64,000 nt of DNA, from assembly GCA_021828375.1 (NCBI GenBank), contig JAKARS010000002.1, positions 1 through 64,000 of the forward strand, read 5' to 3'. Below, in pieces: positions 29,404 to 38,757 of this stretch. The translations under genes were made by a program, and so were the position numbers. The notes below the pieces were generated by a model that saw only the letters and a list, made by a program, of their open reading frames with translations, was not told where the DNA came from and did not search any database. Origin of the DNA: Nitrospirota bacterium (GTDB taxonomy: Bacteria; Nitrospirota; Leptospirillia; Leptospirillales; Leptospirillaceae). Position 1 is the first letter of the stretch. Each line of letters opens with the position of its first letter.

Positions 29404-30189
29404 GTGTCACCTCATTATACGGAGGAGAGGATCATCCTACCCGTCCCCTTTTTTTCTCGGTCTTTTCATTTCGGCCAGACGCCCTCTCGCGCCCATCGGC
29501 TTCGGAGAACCTCCGCTTCGATTCTTTTGGCCCTTTTCTGTCTGGCAGCGGCGTGGACCTCTCCTTCATGGGCGATCGATATCGACAATCAGGATGGCCT
29601 GCCTGATTTCTCTAGCCAGACCGATGCCGGGTCTTCCGAAACAGTCAACCCGCTCGGCGCTCCCGGTCAGATCCTCTTCCAGGCGGATATGGGATTTGTC
29701 CCGGCGTCGGGTCCTTCCGTGACCGGTGCGATCGGCAATACGGGCCTCGGGACCGGATTCCTCGTGGGTCTTGAGGGAGGGTATACTGTTTACAAGAATC
29801 TGGCTCTGACGGCGAGCATTGCGGTTCATGCCTTCGGAAACGACACGAATATTCCTGTCCTGATCGGGGCCCAGTATTTCTTTGCCAACGGCGGAGGGCT
29901 TCCGATGACGATCGGGGGAAACTCGATCGATATCATTCCCTATCTTGAGTTTGCCTTTGGTCCGGCCTTCAACTCCTCCACGGCCAGCGATGGTCAGGGT
30001 GTCGGGACGACGGCCTTTGCCTTTCGGGTCGGCCCAGGAATCATGGTTCCCTTCGGAACAGTCAAGCATCAGGGGATTTTCTTCGAGATCGACTATGAAA
30101 ATCAGTCCGGACCCTTCGCAGGGCAAGGGCTGTCCTCCTCCTCGGTGACCCTCATCCCTGTCAAGATCGGTTATATCACTCTTTTCTGA
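29404..30189 (+). CDS. Predicted outer-membrane beta-barrel protein
   Basis: A long signal peptide ends at PSWA, and the mature protein starts IDIDNQDGLPDF. It is made of alternating Gly/aromatic strands and finishes with a terminal Phe, the usual signal for outer-membrane insertion. The family is unknown to me. GTG 29404 is the only standard start but has no Shine-Dalgarno; GGAGGAG at 29421-29427 instead points to an in-frame ATC at 29431 or 29434. A VOC protein gene follows eight bases later. Confidence 0.7.
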   Translation: MSPHYTEERIILPVPFFSRSFHFGQTPSRAHRLRRTSASILLALFCLAAAWTSPSWAIDIDNQDGLPDFSSQTDAGSSETVNPLGAPGQILFQADMGFVPASGPSVTGAIGNTGLGTGFLVGLEGGYTVYKNLALTASIAVHAFGNDTNIPVLIGAQYFFANGGGLPMTIGGNSIDIIPYLEFAFGPAFNSSTASDGQGVGTTAFAFRVGPGIMVPFGTVKHQGIFFEIDYENQSGPFAGQGLSSSSVTLIPVKIGYITLF

Positions 30190-30197
30190 GGTTCAGG

Positions 30198-30599
30198 ATG
30201 ATCCGGGTCTCCCGACTCGACCATGTTGCTCTTCCTGTTGCCAATATGGAACGCTCTCTCGCTTGGTACCAGAGAATTTTTGGGCTTGTCCACACCTATA
30301 AGAAAGAATGGGGGACAGACCCGGCCTTTCTTTGCGTGGGTGGAACCTGCATCGCCCTTCTCGATGCAAAAGGTGTTGCCCCTTCCGTGGTCCCGGTCAC
30401 GCAGCGGCATGTCTGTTTCCTGGCCGACCAGGACGTCTTTCTCGGCGCCATGGATTTCCTGGGGAAGGAAGGGATTCCCTTTCAGGTTGATGACCATCAG
30501 GTGTCCCGATCCCTCTACTTCCAGGATCCGGACGGTCACTGGATCGAGATTACCTGCTACCGTCCGGGGCTGGAGCCCGGTTCTCCTGCAGTTTCTTGA
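30198..30599 (+). CDS. VOC-family (glyoxalase/dioxygenase-like) protein
   Basis: The 133-residue protein has the two beta-alpha-beta-beta-beta modules of the VOC fold. It starts SRLDHVALPVANMERSLAWYQRIFGL, with His9 as a likely metal ligand, and ends with LYFQDPDGHWIEITCY, whose Glu is the last ligand. A lactoylglutathione-lyase-like, dioxygenase or resistance role is possible and the substrate is unknown. It lies between the barrel gene and the prenyl synthase on the same strand. Confidence 0.82.
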   Translation: MIRVSRLDHVALPVANMERSLAWYQRIFGLVHTYKKEWGTDPAFLCVGGTCIALLDAKGVAPSVVPVTQRHVCFLADQDVFLGAMDFLGKEGIPFQVDDHQVSRSLYFQDPDGHWIEITCYRPGLEPGSPAVS

Positions 30600-30626
30600 C
30601 AATAAACGAAGGCAGAGCTTAATCTT

Positions 30627-31625
30627 ATGGTCATGAATCCACTTCTTGAGACAGGCATCAACGGTATTTGGATCGCCTACCGCGATCAGATGGCGGCGGT
30701 GGAGGAAAAGCTTCATGCGATCCTGACCGGGATCGTTCCTCTGGCCAGCGAGATGACCTCTTATGTCGTTTCCGGGGGAGGCAAGCGGCTTCGCCCCCTC
30801 CTGATGGTCATTTCTTCCCGCCTTTCCGGAGCAGAGGGGCCCGAACCGATCCTTTTGGCGGCCGTTGTTGAGATGATCCATACGGCCACGCTTCTTCATG
30901 ACGATGTGGTTGACAATGCGGATGTCAGGAGAGGGAAGAAGGCCGCTCATCAACGTTGGGGAAATCAGCCGGCGATTCTGGTGGGAGACTTCCTGTATGC
31001 CAACTCCCTCTGGCTTGCCATGGGACTTCACAGCCATGAGGTGAACGACTCTCTCACGCTGGCCTGCAAGAAGATGTCGGAGGGAGAAATCCTCGAGCTC
31101 TTTCTTGATGGCAACCTCGACGCCACCGAAGACCAGTACTATAACGTCGCCGCCTGCAAGACCGCGACGCTGACGGCGAGCACTTGCCGCCTTGGCGGGA
31201 TACTGGGAGGACTGTCCGACGAAGAGAAGGAGGCCCTCGACCGCTTCGGCTATTATGTGGGAATGGCCTTTCAGGTGGCCGATGATGCTCTCGATTACAT
31301 GGCGAGTGAGGAGAAGCTTGGAAAAACCCTCGGTCGTGACCTTTCCGAAGGAAAGATGACCCTTCCCCTGATTCACTGCCTCGCAACGTCCTCTGCCGAC
31401 TCCCGGAGCCGTCTTGTGACGAAGGTCGGATCGGGAGAGATCCGCAACGGTGATCTCGACGAGGTCCTGCGTCTGATGAAAGACACGGGGTCGATCGAGT
31501 ACTCCCTCGGGCGGGCCCGGGAGTTTACCCGTAAGGCCCAGGAAAGCCTCGAATGCTTCTCTCATTCCCTTCCCAAGCAGCATCTTCTGGCGCTCTCCGA
31601 TTTCGTCATTTCACGGGAGATGTAG
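30627..31625 (+). CDS. Trans-polyprenyl diphosphate synthase
   Basis: This head-to-tail prenyltransferase has the first Asp-rich motif in LLHDDVVDNADVRRG (DDxxD) and the second in FQVADDALDY, with the GGGKRLRP substrate-binding block at about 50-57. The 332-residue size fits an octaprenyl or nonaprenyl synthase (IspB-like) that makes the quinone side chain, though chain length cannot be read from sequence. It ends the VOC gene group. Confidence 0.93.
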   Translation: MVMNPLLETGINGIWIAYRDQMAAVEEKLHAILTGIVPLASEMTSYVVSGGGKRLRPLLMVISSRLSGAEGPEPILLAAVVEMIHTATLLHDDVVDNADVRRGKKAAHQRWGNQPAILVGDFLYANSLWLAMGLHSHEVNDSLTLACKKMSEGEILELFLDGNLDATEDQYYNVAACKTATLTASTCRLGGILGGLSDEEKEALDRFGYYVGMAFQVADDALDYMASEEKLGKTLGRDLSEGKMTLPLIHCLATSSADSRSRLVTKVGSGEIRNGDLDEVLRLMKDTGSIEYSLGRAREFTRKAQESLECFSHSLPKQHLLALSDFVISREM

Positions 31626-31766
31626 TCCAGGGAAAAGGATGGACTTTCTCCCCATCATCCCCGTGTGCTTCAGGAGGATTCGGGTCTCCGAGGCTCGTGC
31701 ATTCTCGGCCTTGGGAGCATACTCTTTCACGACCCGTCGCGCCTTTGTCCCGAGAGGCGGAGGTCA

Positions 31767-33098
31767 ATGACCCACACATCAACAGGCGCCCGATTGGCGC
31801 AATCAACTGGAGGAACGTTGGCCGACCTGATCCCATTCAACGGGCTGGTATACGCGGAATCTCTCAAAGGCTCCATCGGAGATCTCACCACCCCCCCCTA
31901 CGACATCATTTCCAAGGAGGCCCAAAAGGCCTTTTATGAAAAGAATCCGAACAATGTCATTCGGCTCGAGCTTCCCATGGCCCCGGATCCGGAGACCCCC
32001 GAGTCCAACCGTTACACGCGGGCCCGGGCGGATCTTGACCGGATGCTCTCCTCGGGAGTCCTGACCGTGGATTCTGCTCCCGCCCTCTATCCCTACACGA
32101 TGACCTTCAAGGATCCTCTCACGGGAAACTCACGGAAGATTCAAGGGTTTGTGGGCCGCATCCGCCTCGAGGAATGGGAAAAGAAGATCGTCTATCCGCA
32201 TGAACGGACACTTCAGGGTCCGAAAGAAGACCGGATGGCCCTTTTCAAGGCAACCTCCTGCTCCTTCAGCCAGATTTATCTCCTCTATCCCGATGCGACC
32301 CGCGAGGTCATCGGGCTTCTGACCCCCAAGTCTGTGGAGCGGTTCCGCTGCACAGATTCCGACAACGTTCTCCACGAACTCGGAGCGGTGACGGATGCCG
32401 CCACTCTGGCCCGGGTCACCGAGATCTTCCGGAAAAAGTCCCTCTATATTGCCGATGGCCACCATCGTTATGAAACCTACCTGGCCTATCGCAATTACCG
32501 GAGGAGTCTGGAGACCTCACCGAACCCCAACGCTCCCTACGAATTTGTGACCGTCTTCCTCGCGGCGATGGAAGATGAGAATCTTTCCGTTCTTCCGACG
32601 CACCGACTCGTGAAATCCATTCCGGGGGGGGCCAAAACCTTTCTTCAGGGGCTCGAATCCCGAGCCTCCATCGAGCGCTTTTCCAAGGATCAGGGAGATC
32701 GCTTTCTCGCCGCCCTTCGCGCCTCCAGTCCCCAGGAAACCGTCATCGGCGTTGCCGTTTCCGAGACGGACGAACTTCTTCTCTGTCGGCTCAACGTCCC
32801 GCGCGGAGAAGGCGTCAAGGCCCTCGACACCTACTGGCTTCAGGAGGCGGTCCTTTCGCCGCTTCTGGGAATTACTCCCGAACGCATTCGCACCGAAGAT
32901 CTTCTTCGGTATGACAAGTCCGACCGTTCCGTCCAGGAAAAGGTCTTCGGGACCCGGGATTATGCCTTGGGCTTCTTCATCCGTCCCGTCTCCGCCAAGG
33001 TGATCGAGTCTGTCACCCAGAGAGGGGAGCTGATGCCGCAGAAGTCGACCTACTTCTATCCAAAACCGTTGACCGGGATGGTGATGGCCAAGCTTTAG
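31767..33098 (+). CDS. DUF1015-family protein
   Basis: The 443-residue protein starts at ATG 31767, with GGCGGAGG just upstream. It has the family's early block PFNGLVYAESL...TTPPYDIISKEAQ and the mid-protein segment IADGHHRYETYLAYRN, which resembles a catalytic or ligand site. The function of DUF1015 proteins is not settled. The open frame extends upstream but the extra residues are not conserved. A good terminator follows at 33125-33162. Confidence 0.85.
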   Translation: MTHTSTGARLAQSTGGTLADLIPFNGLVYAESLKGSIGDLTTPPYDIISKEAQKAFYEKNPNNVIRLELPMAPDPETPESNRYTRARADLDRMLSSGVLTVDSAPALYPYTMTFKDPLTGNSRKIQGFVGRIRLEEWEKKIVYPHERTLQGPKEDRMALFKATSCSFSQIYLLYPDATREVIGLLTPKSVERFRCTDSDNVLHELGAVTDAATLARVTEIFRKKSLYIADGHHRYETYLAYRNYRRSLETSPNPNAPYEFVTVFLAAMEDENLSVLPTHRLVKSIPGGAKTFLQGLESRASIERFSKDQGDRFLAALRASSPQETVIGVAVSETDELLLCRLNVPRGEGVKALDTYWLQEAVLSPLLGITPERIRTEDLLRYDKSDRSVQEKVFGTRDYALGFFIRPVSAKVIESVTQRGELMPQKSTYFYPKPLTGMVMAKL

Positions 33099-33124
33099 GC
33101 CGTTACCGTTGTCCCAAGATGAAG

Positions 33125-33162
33125 GGAGGTCGCCTCTTTAGGGGGGCGGTCTCCTTTTTTTT
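33125..33162 (+). terminator. Rho-independent terminator after the DUF1015 gene
   Basis: A 10-bp stem (33125-33134 with 33145-33154, including two G-U pairs) and a 10-base loop are followed by eight T. It lies between the convergent DUF1015 and rluD genes. Confidence 0.85.
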
Positions 33163-33170
33163 GTCAAAAA

Positions 33171-34214
33171 TCAGTCGGGGGAGGAGGTGGGGGAAGGGGC
33201 GAGGGGGTGGAGCTGTGACAGCGCTCCCTGCATGTCGGGTGGAATCGGGGCATGGAATGCGAGTTCTTCGCCCGTGATCGGGTGCGTGAATCCCAGGTTG
33301 GCGGCGTGGAGCATGATCCTTGGAAAAAGGAGGTTGTCCTTGCGTCCTTTTTTTTTGTAGACAGGGTCTCCGGCCAGCGGATATCCCAGATGCTGCATGT
33401 GAACCCGGATCTGGTGGGTTCGTCCGGTGAGAAGGGTGATGTCAAGGAGAGAATACCCCTCCCGGTACGCTGTCATGACCCTGTATCGCGTTTGGGAGGG
33501 TTTCCCCCCGGCAGTGACGGCAAACTTCTTCCGGTCCCCGTTGGATCGGCCGATGGGGGCATCAATGAGACCTCGCTTGGAAGGAGGAATCCCTATCGCC
33601 AGGGCAATATAGCTTTTTGAGACGGTTCTTCCCCGAAACTGCTCCATGAGGTGGTCGACGACCTCGGCCTTCTTTCCCACGACCAGAAGGCCCGATGTAT
33701 TCTGATCCAGGCGGTGGACAAGCCCGGCTCTGGCCGGACCTTCAGCGTCTCCGGCCTCTTCCCGGGAAAGGTGGCCAAGCAGGCCGTTCAGCAGGGTTCC
33801 ATTGGGGTGTCCGGGCGCTGGATGGACGACGAGAGAGGGAGGTTTGTTGATCACGAGAAGGAACTCATCCTCATAGAGGATGTCGAGCTCCATCTCCTCC
33901 GGGGCATCTTCCGAGGGTGCCGGGGGGGGGATGTGGACGGTGATGATGTCCTCTCCGCGGATTCTGTAGGAGGCGGGCTCGATCCGTCCATTGACGGTAA
34001 TCAGGCCTTCGTCCAGGATTTTCTGGATTCTTGAGCGAGAAAAGGGGAGACACGTCTGGGCAAGAAAGTGATCCAGACGTTTTTTTGACTCGCCCGGATC
34101 GACCTGATACATGCGGCATTCAAGCGATTCTCGGGCGGGGAATGCCCCGGCTTCTTCCGCCGAAAGCTTCTTTCTGACGAGCTCAATGCCGGCTGATGGT
34201 TCGATCCTTCTCAA
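33171..34214 (-). CDS. rluD: RluD-type 23S rRNA pseudouridine synthase
   Basis: An S4 RNA-binding domain (about 45-100, with SRSRIQKILDEGLITVNG) precedes the RluA-type catalytic domain. The catalytic Asp is in GLVHRLDQNTSGLLVVGK, and the later motif LLTGRTHQIRVHMQHLG is typical. It modifies uridines in helix 69-like stem-loops of 23S rRNA. The start shown is TTG 34214, which overlaps the TPR gene by 32 bases; ATG 34112 is another possible start that keeps both domains. Confidence 0.9.
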   Translation of the reverse strand: MRRIEPSAGIELVRKKLSAEEAGAFPARESLECRMYQVDPGESKKRLDHFLAQTCLPFSRSRIQKILDEGLITVNGRIEPASYRIRGEDIITVHIPPPAPSEDAPEEMELDILYEDEFLLVINKPPSLVVHPAPGHPNGTLLNGLLGHLSREEAGDAEGPARAGLVHRLDQNTSGLLVVGKKAEVVDHLMEQFRGRTVSKSYIALAIGIPPSKRGLIDAPIGRSNGDRKKFAVTAGGKPSQTRYRVMTAYREGYSLLDITLLTGRTHQIRVHMQHLGYPLAGDPVYKKKGRKDNLLFPRIMLHAANLGFTHPITGEELAFHAPIPPDMQGALSQLHPLAPSPTSSPD

Positions 34215-35094
34215 CTTTTTCCCTGGCCTTTTCCATATTGGACTTGATGGCCGTATTTCCGGGGTCCTGTGTCTGGGCGATCTTCCACTCCGCCAGGGCC
34301 CGCTCGTAGTTTTCCTGGTCCATGAAGATCGTTCCCAGATCGATCCGGGCCTGGAGGTTCAGGGGGTTCATGTCCAGGGCCTCTTCAAGCACGCTGATGG
34401 CTCCGTCCTTATCTCCGACCATGTTCAGCGTCCATCCCAGCTCTCTCATGGTTTCGTCGCTGGGCTCGATTTCAACGGCCTCCTCAAGCTCCATGATCGC
34501 CTCATCCCACTTCCCCTGTTCGGAGTAGAGAAGACCGAGCAGCTGGTGGACCCGGGGATGGAGGGGGTCGATATCGGTCAATGCGAGAAGGTATCGCTCC
34601 GCCTCCTCAAATCGCGCATTCTCGAAGTAGATCTTTCCGATCGTTTCGTAGGCATCCGTGTTCAAGGGATCTTCGGAGAGAAGATCGTTCAGGAGAAGGA
34701 TCGCTCCTCTGGGGTTTCCCTTCCCGTGGGCGGCAAAGGCCAGATGGAGGGTGATGTCCCTTTTTTCGACGATGTTCTGGGCCCCTTCGAGGAGGGTTTC
34801 CCCCAGGCGCTCGGCCTCATCGAACTTCTTGAAATAAACATGGAGATGCAGCGCATAGATCCCGAGTTTCCGGTCTTTGGGCCAGTCTTTTCTCCAGAGG
34901 GTAATTTTTTTTGCCGCCTCATCGAATCGGCCCCCTTGAATCAGGGCGTCAATCATCAGATAGCGAAATGGCAATATGGCCGGTTCGTCCGAGATCCCCG
35001 ATTCCGCCAAGTGAAAGGCCTTTAGCCATTCGTTGTTTTCCAGAGCCAGCTGTATCCGGGTGATGCGGCTTTTTACGGTCTGGTCCATGCCCAT
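34183..35094 (-). CDS. TPR-repeat protein
   Basis: The 303-residue protein is built almost wholly of TPR helices. Repeats such as AYETIGKIYFENARFEEAERYLL, then VHQLLGLLYSEQGKWDEAIMELEEA, cover about residues 150-290. No signal peptide or membrane segment is seen, so it is probably cytoplasmic and acts as a scaffold for unknown partners. It lies between lspA and rluD on the same strand. Confidence 0.8.
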   Translation of the reverse strand: MGMDQTVKSRITRIQLALENNEWLKAFHLAESGISDEPAILPFRYLMIDALIQGGRFDEAAKKITLWRKDWPKDRKLGIYALHLHVYFKKFDEAERLGETLLEGAQNIVEKRDITLHLAFAAHGKGNPRGAILLLNDLLSEDPLNTDAYETIGKIYFENARFEEAERYLLALTDIDPLHPRVHQLLGLLYSEQGKWDEAIMELEEAVEIEPSDETMRELGWTLNMVGDKDGAISVLEEALDMNPLNLQARIDLGTIFMDQENYERALAEWKIAQTQDPGNTAIKSNMEKAREKVEKDRTISRH

Positions 35095-35131
35095 CTCCTC
35101 CTTAGCTCGTGTCGCAGCGAGTCTTTATTGG

Positions 35132-35614
35132 TCAATTCGTTCCGGCGGGTGTTCCGGTTCTGCCTCTCTCATCTCTCCACTGGAGGAAGAGAAGCGTCCC
35201 CACCCCAACGACAATGGCCGAGTCGGCGATGTTGAATGCCGGCCAATGGGCATTTCCGATATAGAAATCGAGAAAGTCGACGACGCGCCCTTCTCGGATC
35301 CTGTCTGAGAGATTCCCGGCGGCCCCTCCCAATATCATGGCCAGGGGATAGATGTCCGGGAGCCGCTCGCGTCCTTTTTTGGCGCTATAGAGGAGAATTC
35401 CGCCCATAGCGAGCAACGTGAAAGCGATGAGGAGTGCCTCATGCCCTCCTTTTTCCTCCCCGGAAAACAGGCCAAAGACAATCCCTGTGTTCCGGACCGA
35501 GACAATCCTGAAAAAATGGGGAACAAGCTGTATGCTCGAAAAAAGATCGAGCCGGGTTTGGACGAAAAACTTTGATATCTGATCGAGGATGAAGACGAAC
35601 ACCGCGATCAACAT
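35132..35614 (-). CDS. lspA: Lipoprotein signal peptidase (signal peptidase II)
   Basis: LspA cleaves prolipoprotein signal peptides in the inner membrane. The catalytic Asp pair lies in VVDFLDFY (Asp113) and FNIADSAI (Asp131), with GNLSDRIREG between membrane segments. Four hydrophobic segments are visible. From ATG 35614 the first segment has no charged leader. Upstream codons encode IGRRWIAY, an expected N-terminus, and start at an ATC (35638) with AGGGAG six bases before it. The gene follows ileS. Confidence 0.92.
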   Translation of the reverse strand: MLIAVFVFILDQISKFFVQTRLDLFSSIQLVPHFFRIVSVRNTGIVFGLFSGEEKGGHEALLIAFTLLAMGGILLYSAKKGRERLPDIYPLAMILGGAAGNLSDRIREGRVVDFLDFYIGNAHWPAFNIADSAIVVGVGTLLFLQWRDERGRTGTPAGTN

Positions 35615-35719
35615 ATATGCTATCCAGCGCCTTCCGATTTTTTTCTCCCTTGGTCTCGGGTTTTTCTTTGATTCATTTTACCACACTCCCCGAATGTCAT
35701 GCATGCGGGGTCGAGGGCG

Positions 35720-38566
35720 TCAGCTTTTTTTGATGGCCTTATGGCATCTTTGGCAGATGGGCCAATTGTCTGGGTTTTTCCCTGTATCTATCCGTATGAG
35801 CCAGCATCGCTCACACTTGGTTCCCTCCGCCCGGTACAGAGCCATTTTTGTATCAAACCGTTCGAGGGGAATCGGCGCGGTGAGGGGGGCGGATTCCCTT
35901 CCCTTCGGGGAGTTGAGGGTCAGCCCGGACACAATGAAGAATGACTCAAGAAAACCCTGAGAAAATCCCAGAGGATTCCAGTTTTTGTCGTCTCCCTCAA
36001 AGTCGAGACTCAGTTCCATGGTTGTCTTGATGGTCTTGTCTTTTTTGAGCTCGTCCGAAATCTTTCCCAGGGCCGAGCGGATCTCAAGGAGTCGTGCGAC
36101 GCCTTCTTCAAGGTCATTTTTCTTCCGTTCAGGATGCATCGCCGGGAAGGGGCGGGTGAGAATCTTTGCGGCGGCTTCCCCGGCGGAGGAGAGCTTTTCG
36201 TCGTGAATCACGATTTCCGTCGTCGTGAAGGGAAGGACCGGATGGAGAAGGGGCAACATTTCATCGAGAAGGATTCTGAGAGTGGATTGGGTTCCCCTCC
36301 GGAGGCGGCCGGCGGTGGCTTCGGCATAGAGCCGGTCCTTGATGATGTCGAAATATTGGGCCGAAAGGGTTACCGAACAAAAGTTATTGAGCTGGCTAAT
36401 GACATGGGCAAATCGTTTCTCATCATAGGCCGCCAGTATTTCCCCCTTGACTTCCTCCCATTGGGACAGGGCCCATTGATCGAGGGGATCCTCACTGATG
36501 GCCGGGGGCTTTTCCGATTCCGGAAAATCGTAGAGATTGCTGAGGATGAACCGGATCGTATTTCTGATCTTCCGGTAGGAATCAACCGTGTTGTTCACGA
36601 TCTCCGGCGAAAGGCGCGTGTCCTCCTGATAGTCTGCGGAGGCGGCCCAGAGTCTGAGGACGTCGGCCCCATATTTGTCGGTGATTTCTTTCGGGCTGAT
36701 GACATTTCCCAAGGTCTTTGCCATCTTCCGTCCCTGTCCATCCACCACAAATCCATGGGTCAGGACGCTTCTGTAGGGCGGCGCTCCTTCGAGGGCCATT
36801 GCCGTGAGCAGAGAGGAGTGGAACCATCCCCGATGCTGGTCGGAGCCTTCGAGATAGAGATCTGCGGGCCATTTGGCTCCCGCTCTTTTCTTGAGGACGG
36901 CCTCATGGGACACTCCCGAATCGAACCAGACATCAAGAATGTCTTTTTCCTTTTCCACCGTCTTACTTCCGCAATGGGGACAGGGGGTGTCCTTCAGAAA
37001 TTCCTTGCGGGCCGCCTCGTCAAACCAGAAGTCGAGGCCCTCTTTTTCTGTCTTTTCAGCCGCTCTCATGATGAGGGACGGCTCAAGGGAGGTCTTTCCG
37101 CAGTGCCCGCACAAGATTGCCGGGATGGGGACTCCCCAGGCCCGTTGGCGGGATAGACACCAGTCCGGCCGGGTCTCGATCATTCCGCGAATTCGGTTTT
37201 CTCCTTTTTCGGGAATCCATGTGACCTCTCCGATGGCCTCCAGGGTTTTCTCCCTCAGGTGCTTCCTTTCCAGCGAGAGAAACCACTGGGACGTGGCCCG
37301 GTAATAGACCGGGTTCTTGCAGCGCCAGCAGTGGGGATAAGAATGTTCGATGGTCTGACTCTCGAGCAGGATCCCCCCCTCCTTCAAAAAGGAGATCATG
37401 AGGGGAGCAATCTCTCCGATCCTTTTCCCGACCCACTCCGGATGCGTGGCGTTAATCCGCTCGCTGTATCGTCCTTTTTCGTCGACCGGGGTCTCCCGAC
37501 TGAGACCGTGGAGATCCCCCACATGAAAGTCTTCCTCTCCGTGTCCGGGCGCTATATGCACCAACCCCGTCCCCTGATCTGTGCCGACAAACGAGCCGAG
37601 CACGAGGGGGACTTTGCGGGATCTGTCGACCGGATGCTGAAGTTCCGGTTTTTCTTTGGCCAGATCCTCCCCTTTGACGACGGCGACGACCTTTGTCCTC
37701 CCCTTGAGTTCTGGCCATGGGTGGGAGGGCGATTGTTCCAGTCGGTCCCAAATATCCCTGGAGATGACGATCTGAGCGCCTTTCTCCACCGGCCCCCCCT
37801 CGTCGACGACTTCAAGGATGGCGTAGCTTATCTCGGGTCCCACGGCGACGGCCTGATTGGCGGGAAGAGTCCAGGGGGTGGTGGTCCAGATCGGGTAGTA
37901 TCGTCTCTTTCCTTGGACCTCCGAGGGGAAAAGGACCGTGACGGATGTGGAGCGATGGGGAGCATATTCCACTTCGGCATCGGCCAGGGCCGTTTCGCAG
38001 AATCCACACCACAGGACGGGTTTTTCTCCTTTATAGATCCTCTCCTGTTCGACCATCCTCGCCAATTGCCTGAGAATGTCGGCTTCGAAGTCCCAGTTCA
38101 TCGTCAGGTAGGGATGATCAAAGTCCCCCAATATCCCCATTCGGAGAAACTCCTCCGACTGGATCTTGGCAAAGGTCTCGGCCGATTTTCGGCAATGGGC
38201 GCGAATTTCGCTGTCGCTCAGATCTCCCCGTCTCTTCCCCAGATCCTTGAGGACTTTATGTTCGATGGGGAGTCCATGGCAGTCCCATCCGGGAATGTAG
38301 GTGATGCGATGGCCTTTCATGATCGCGACCCTGTTGATGATATCCTTGAGAATCTTGTTGAGGGCATGTCCCATATGAAGGTGCCCGTTGGCATACGGCG
38401 GTCCGTCGTGGAGGACGAACGCCGGACGGTCCTTCAGCTTTTTCTCCATTTCTTCATAGAGATTCCGGGCCTTCCACTCTTCGAGGTAGTGCTCTTCCTT
38501 TTTGGGGAGGTCTGCCTTCATGGGGAAATCGGTTTTGGGGAGGTTGAGAGTCTCTTTGAATTCCAC
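35720..38566 (-). CDS. ileS: Isoleucyl-tRNA synthetase
   Basis: The 948-residue class I enzyme has the HIGH motif as HMGH at residues 64-67, the CP1 editing domain, and a C-terminal zinc ribbon (CERCWLIR and CQRCHKAI). The KMSKS signature reads KMAKT. It charges tRNA-Ile, and the window's CAU tRNA is a likely substrate after lysidine modification. The start is GTG with AAGGAG six bases upstream. lspA follows, an order common in bacteria. Confidence 0.97.
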   Translation of the reverse strand: MEFKETLNLPKTDFPMKADLPKKEEHYLEEWKARNLYEEMEKKLKDRPAFVLHDGPPYANGHLHMGHALNKILKDIINRVAIMKGHRITYIPGWDCHGLPIEHKVLKDLGKRRGDLSDSEIRAHCRKSAETFAKIQSEEFLRMGILGDFDHPYLTMNWDFEADILRQLARMVEQERIYKGEKPVLWCGFCETALADAEVEYAPHRSTSVTVLFPSEVQGKRRYYPIWTTTPWTLPANQAVAVGPEISYAILEVVDEGGPVEKGAQIVISRDIWDRLEQSPSHPWPELKGRTKVVAVVKGEDLAKEKPELQHPVDRSRKVPLVLGSFVGTDQGTGLVHIAPGHGEEDFHVGDLHGLSRETPVDEKGRYSERINATHPEWVGKRIGEIAPLMISFLKEGGILLESQTIEHSYPHCWRCKNPVYYRATSQWFLSLERKHLREKTLEAIGEVTWIPEKGENRIRGMIETRPDWCLSRQRAWGVPIPAILCGHCGKTSLEPSLIMRAAEKTEKEGLDFWFDEAARKEFLKDTPCPHCGSKTVEKEKDILDVWFDSGVSHEAVLKKRAGAKWPADLYLEGSDQHRGWFHSSLLTAMALEGAPPYRSVLTHGFVVDGQGRKMAKTLGNVISPKEITDKYGADVLRLWAASADYQEDTRLSPEIVNNTVDSYRKIRNTIRFILSNLYDFPESEKPPAISEDPLDQWALSQWEEVKGEILAAYDEKRFAHVISQLNNFCSVTLSAQYFDIIKDRLYAEATAGRLRRGTQSTLRILLDEMLPLLHPVLPFTTTEIVIHDEKLSSAGEAAAKILTRPFPAMHPERKKNDLEEGVARLLEIRSALGKISDELKKDKTIKTTMELSLDFEGDDKNWNPLGFSQGFLESFFIVSGLTLNSPKGRESAPLTAPIPLERFDTKMALYRAEGTKCERCWLIRIDTGKNPDNWPICQRCHKAIKKS

Positions 38567-38598
38567 GGAAGCTCCTTTTGGGGGGACGTTCTTTTCCC

Positions 38599-38627
38599 TT
38601 GAAATTTCTTTATGGATTGACTAGAAT
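38599..38627 (+). promoter_or_regulatory. Promoter of tRNA-Val
   Basis: TTGAAA (38599-38604), 17 bases, then TAGAAT (38622-38627). Transcription would start near 38634, about 46 bases before the tRNA 5' end. It overlaps the upstream region of the divergent ileS gene. Confidence 0.7.
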
Positions 38628-38679
38628 CATGAGCTCAGTGTCTTTTGCGAGTCACGCTTTTTTCTTTGTCTTCTCATGG

Positions 38680-38754
38680 GGGCGATTAGCTCAGCGGTAG
38701 AGCACTGCCTTCACACGGCAGGGGTCACAGGTTCGAAACCTGTATCGCCCACCA
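38680..38754 (+). tRNA. tRNA-Val (CAC)
   Basis: The cloverleaf is clear: acceptor GGGCGAT/ATCGCCC, D-arm, anticodon stem CTGCC/GGCAG with loop TTCACAC (anticodon CAC), T-arm ACAGG-TTCGAAA-CCTGT, discriminator A and an encoded CCA. CAC reads the GUG valine codon. It ends four bases before the stop of the convergent exonuclease gene, with no terminator seen. Confidence 0.96.
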
Positions 38755-38757
38755 TCG

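Noticed and set aside
36600-36760. IleS signature KMAKT as a defect
   Set aside because: The two lysines needed for ATP binding are kept; small changes in the motif occur in active enzymes.
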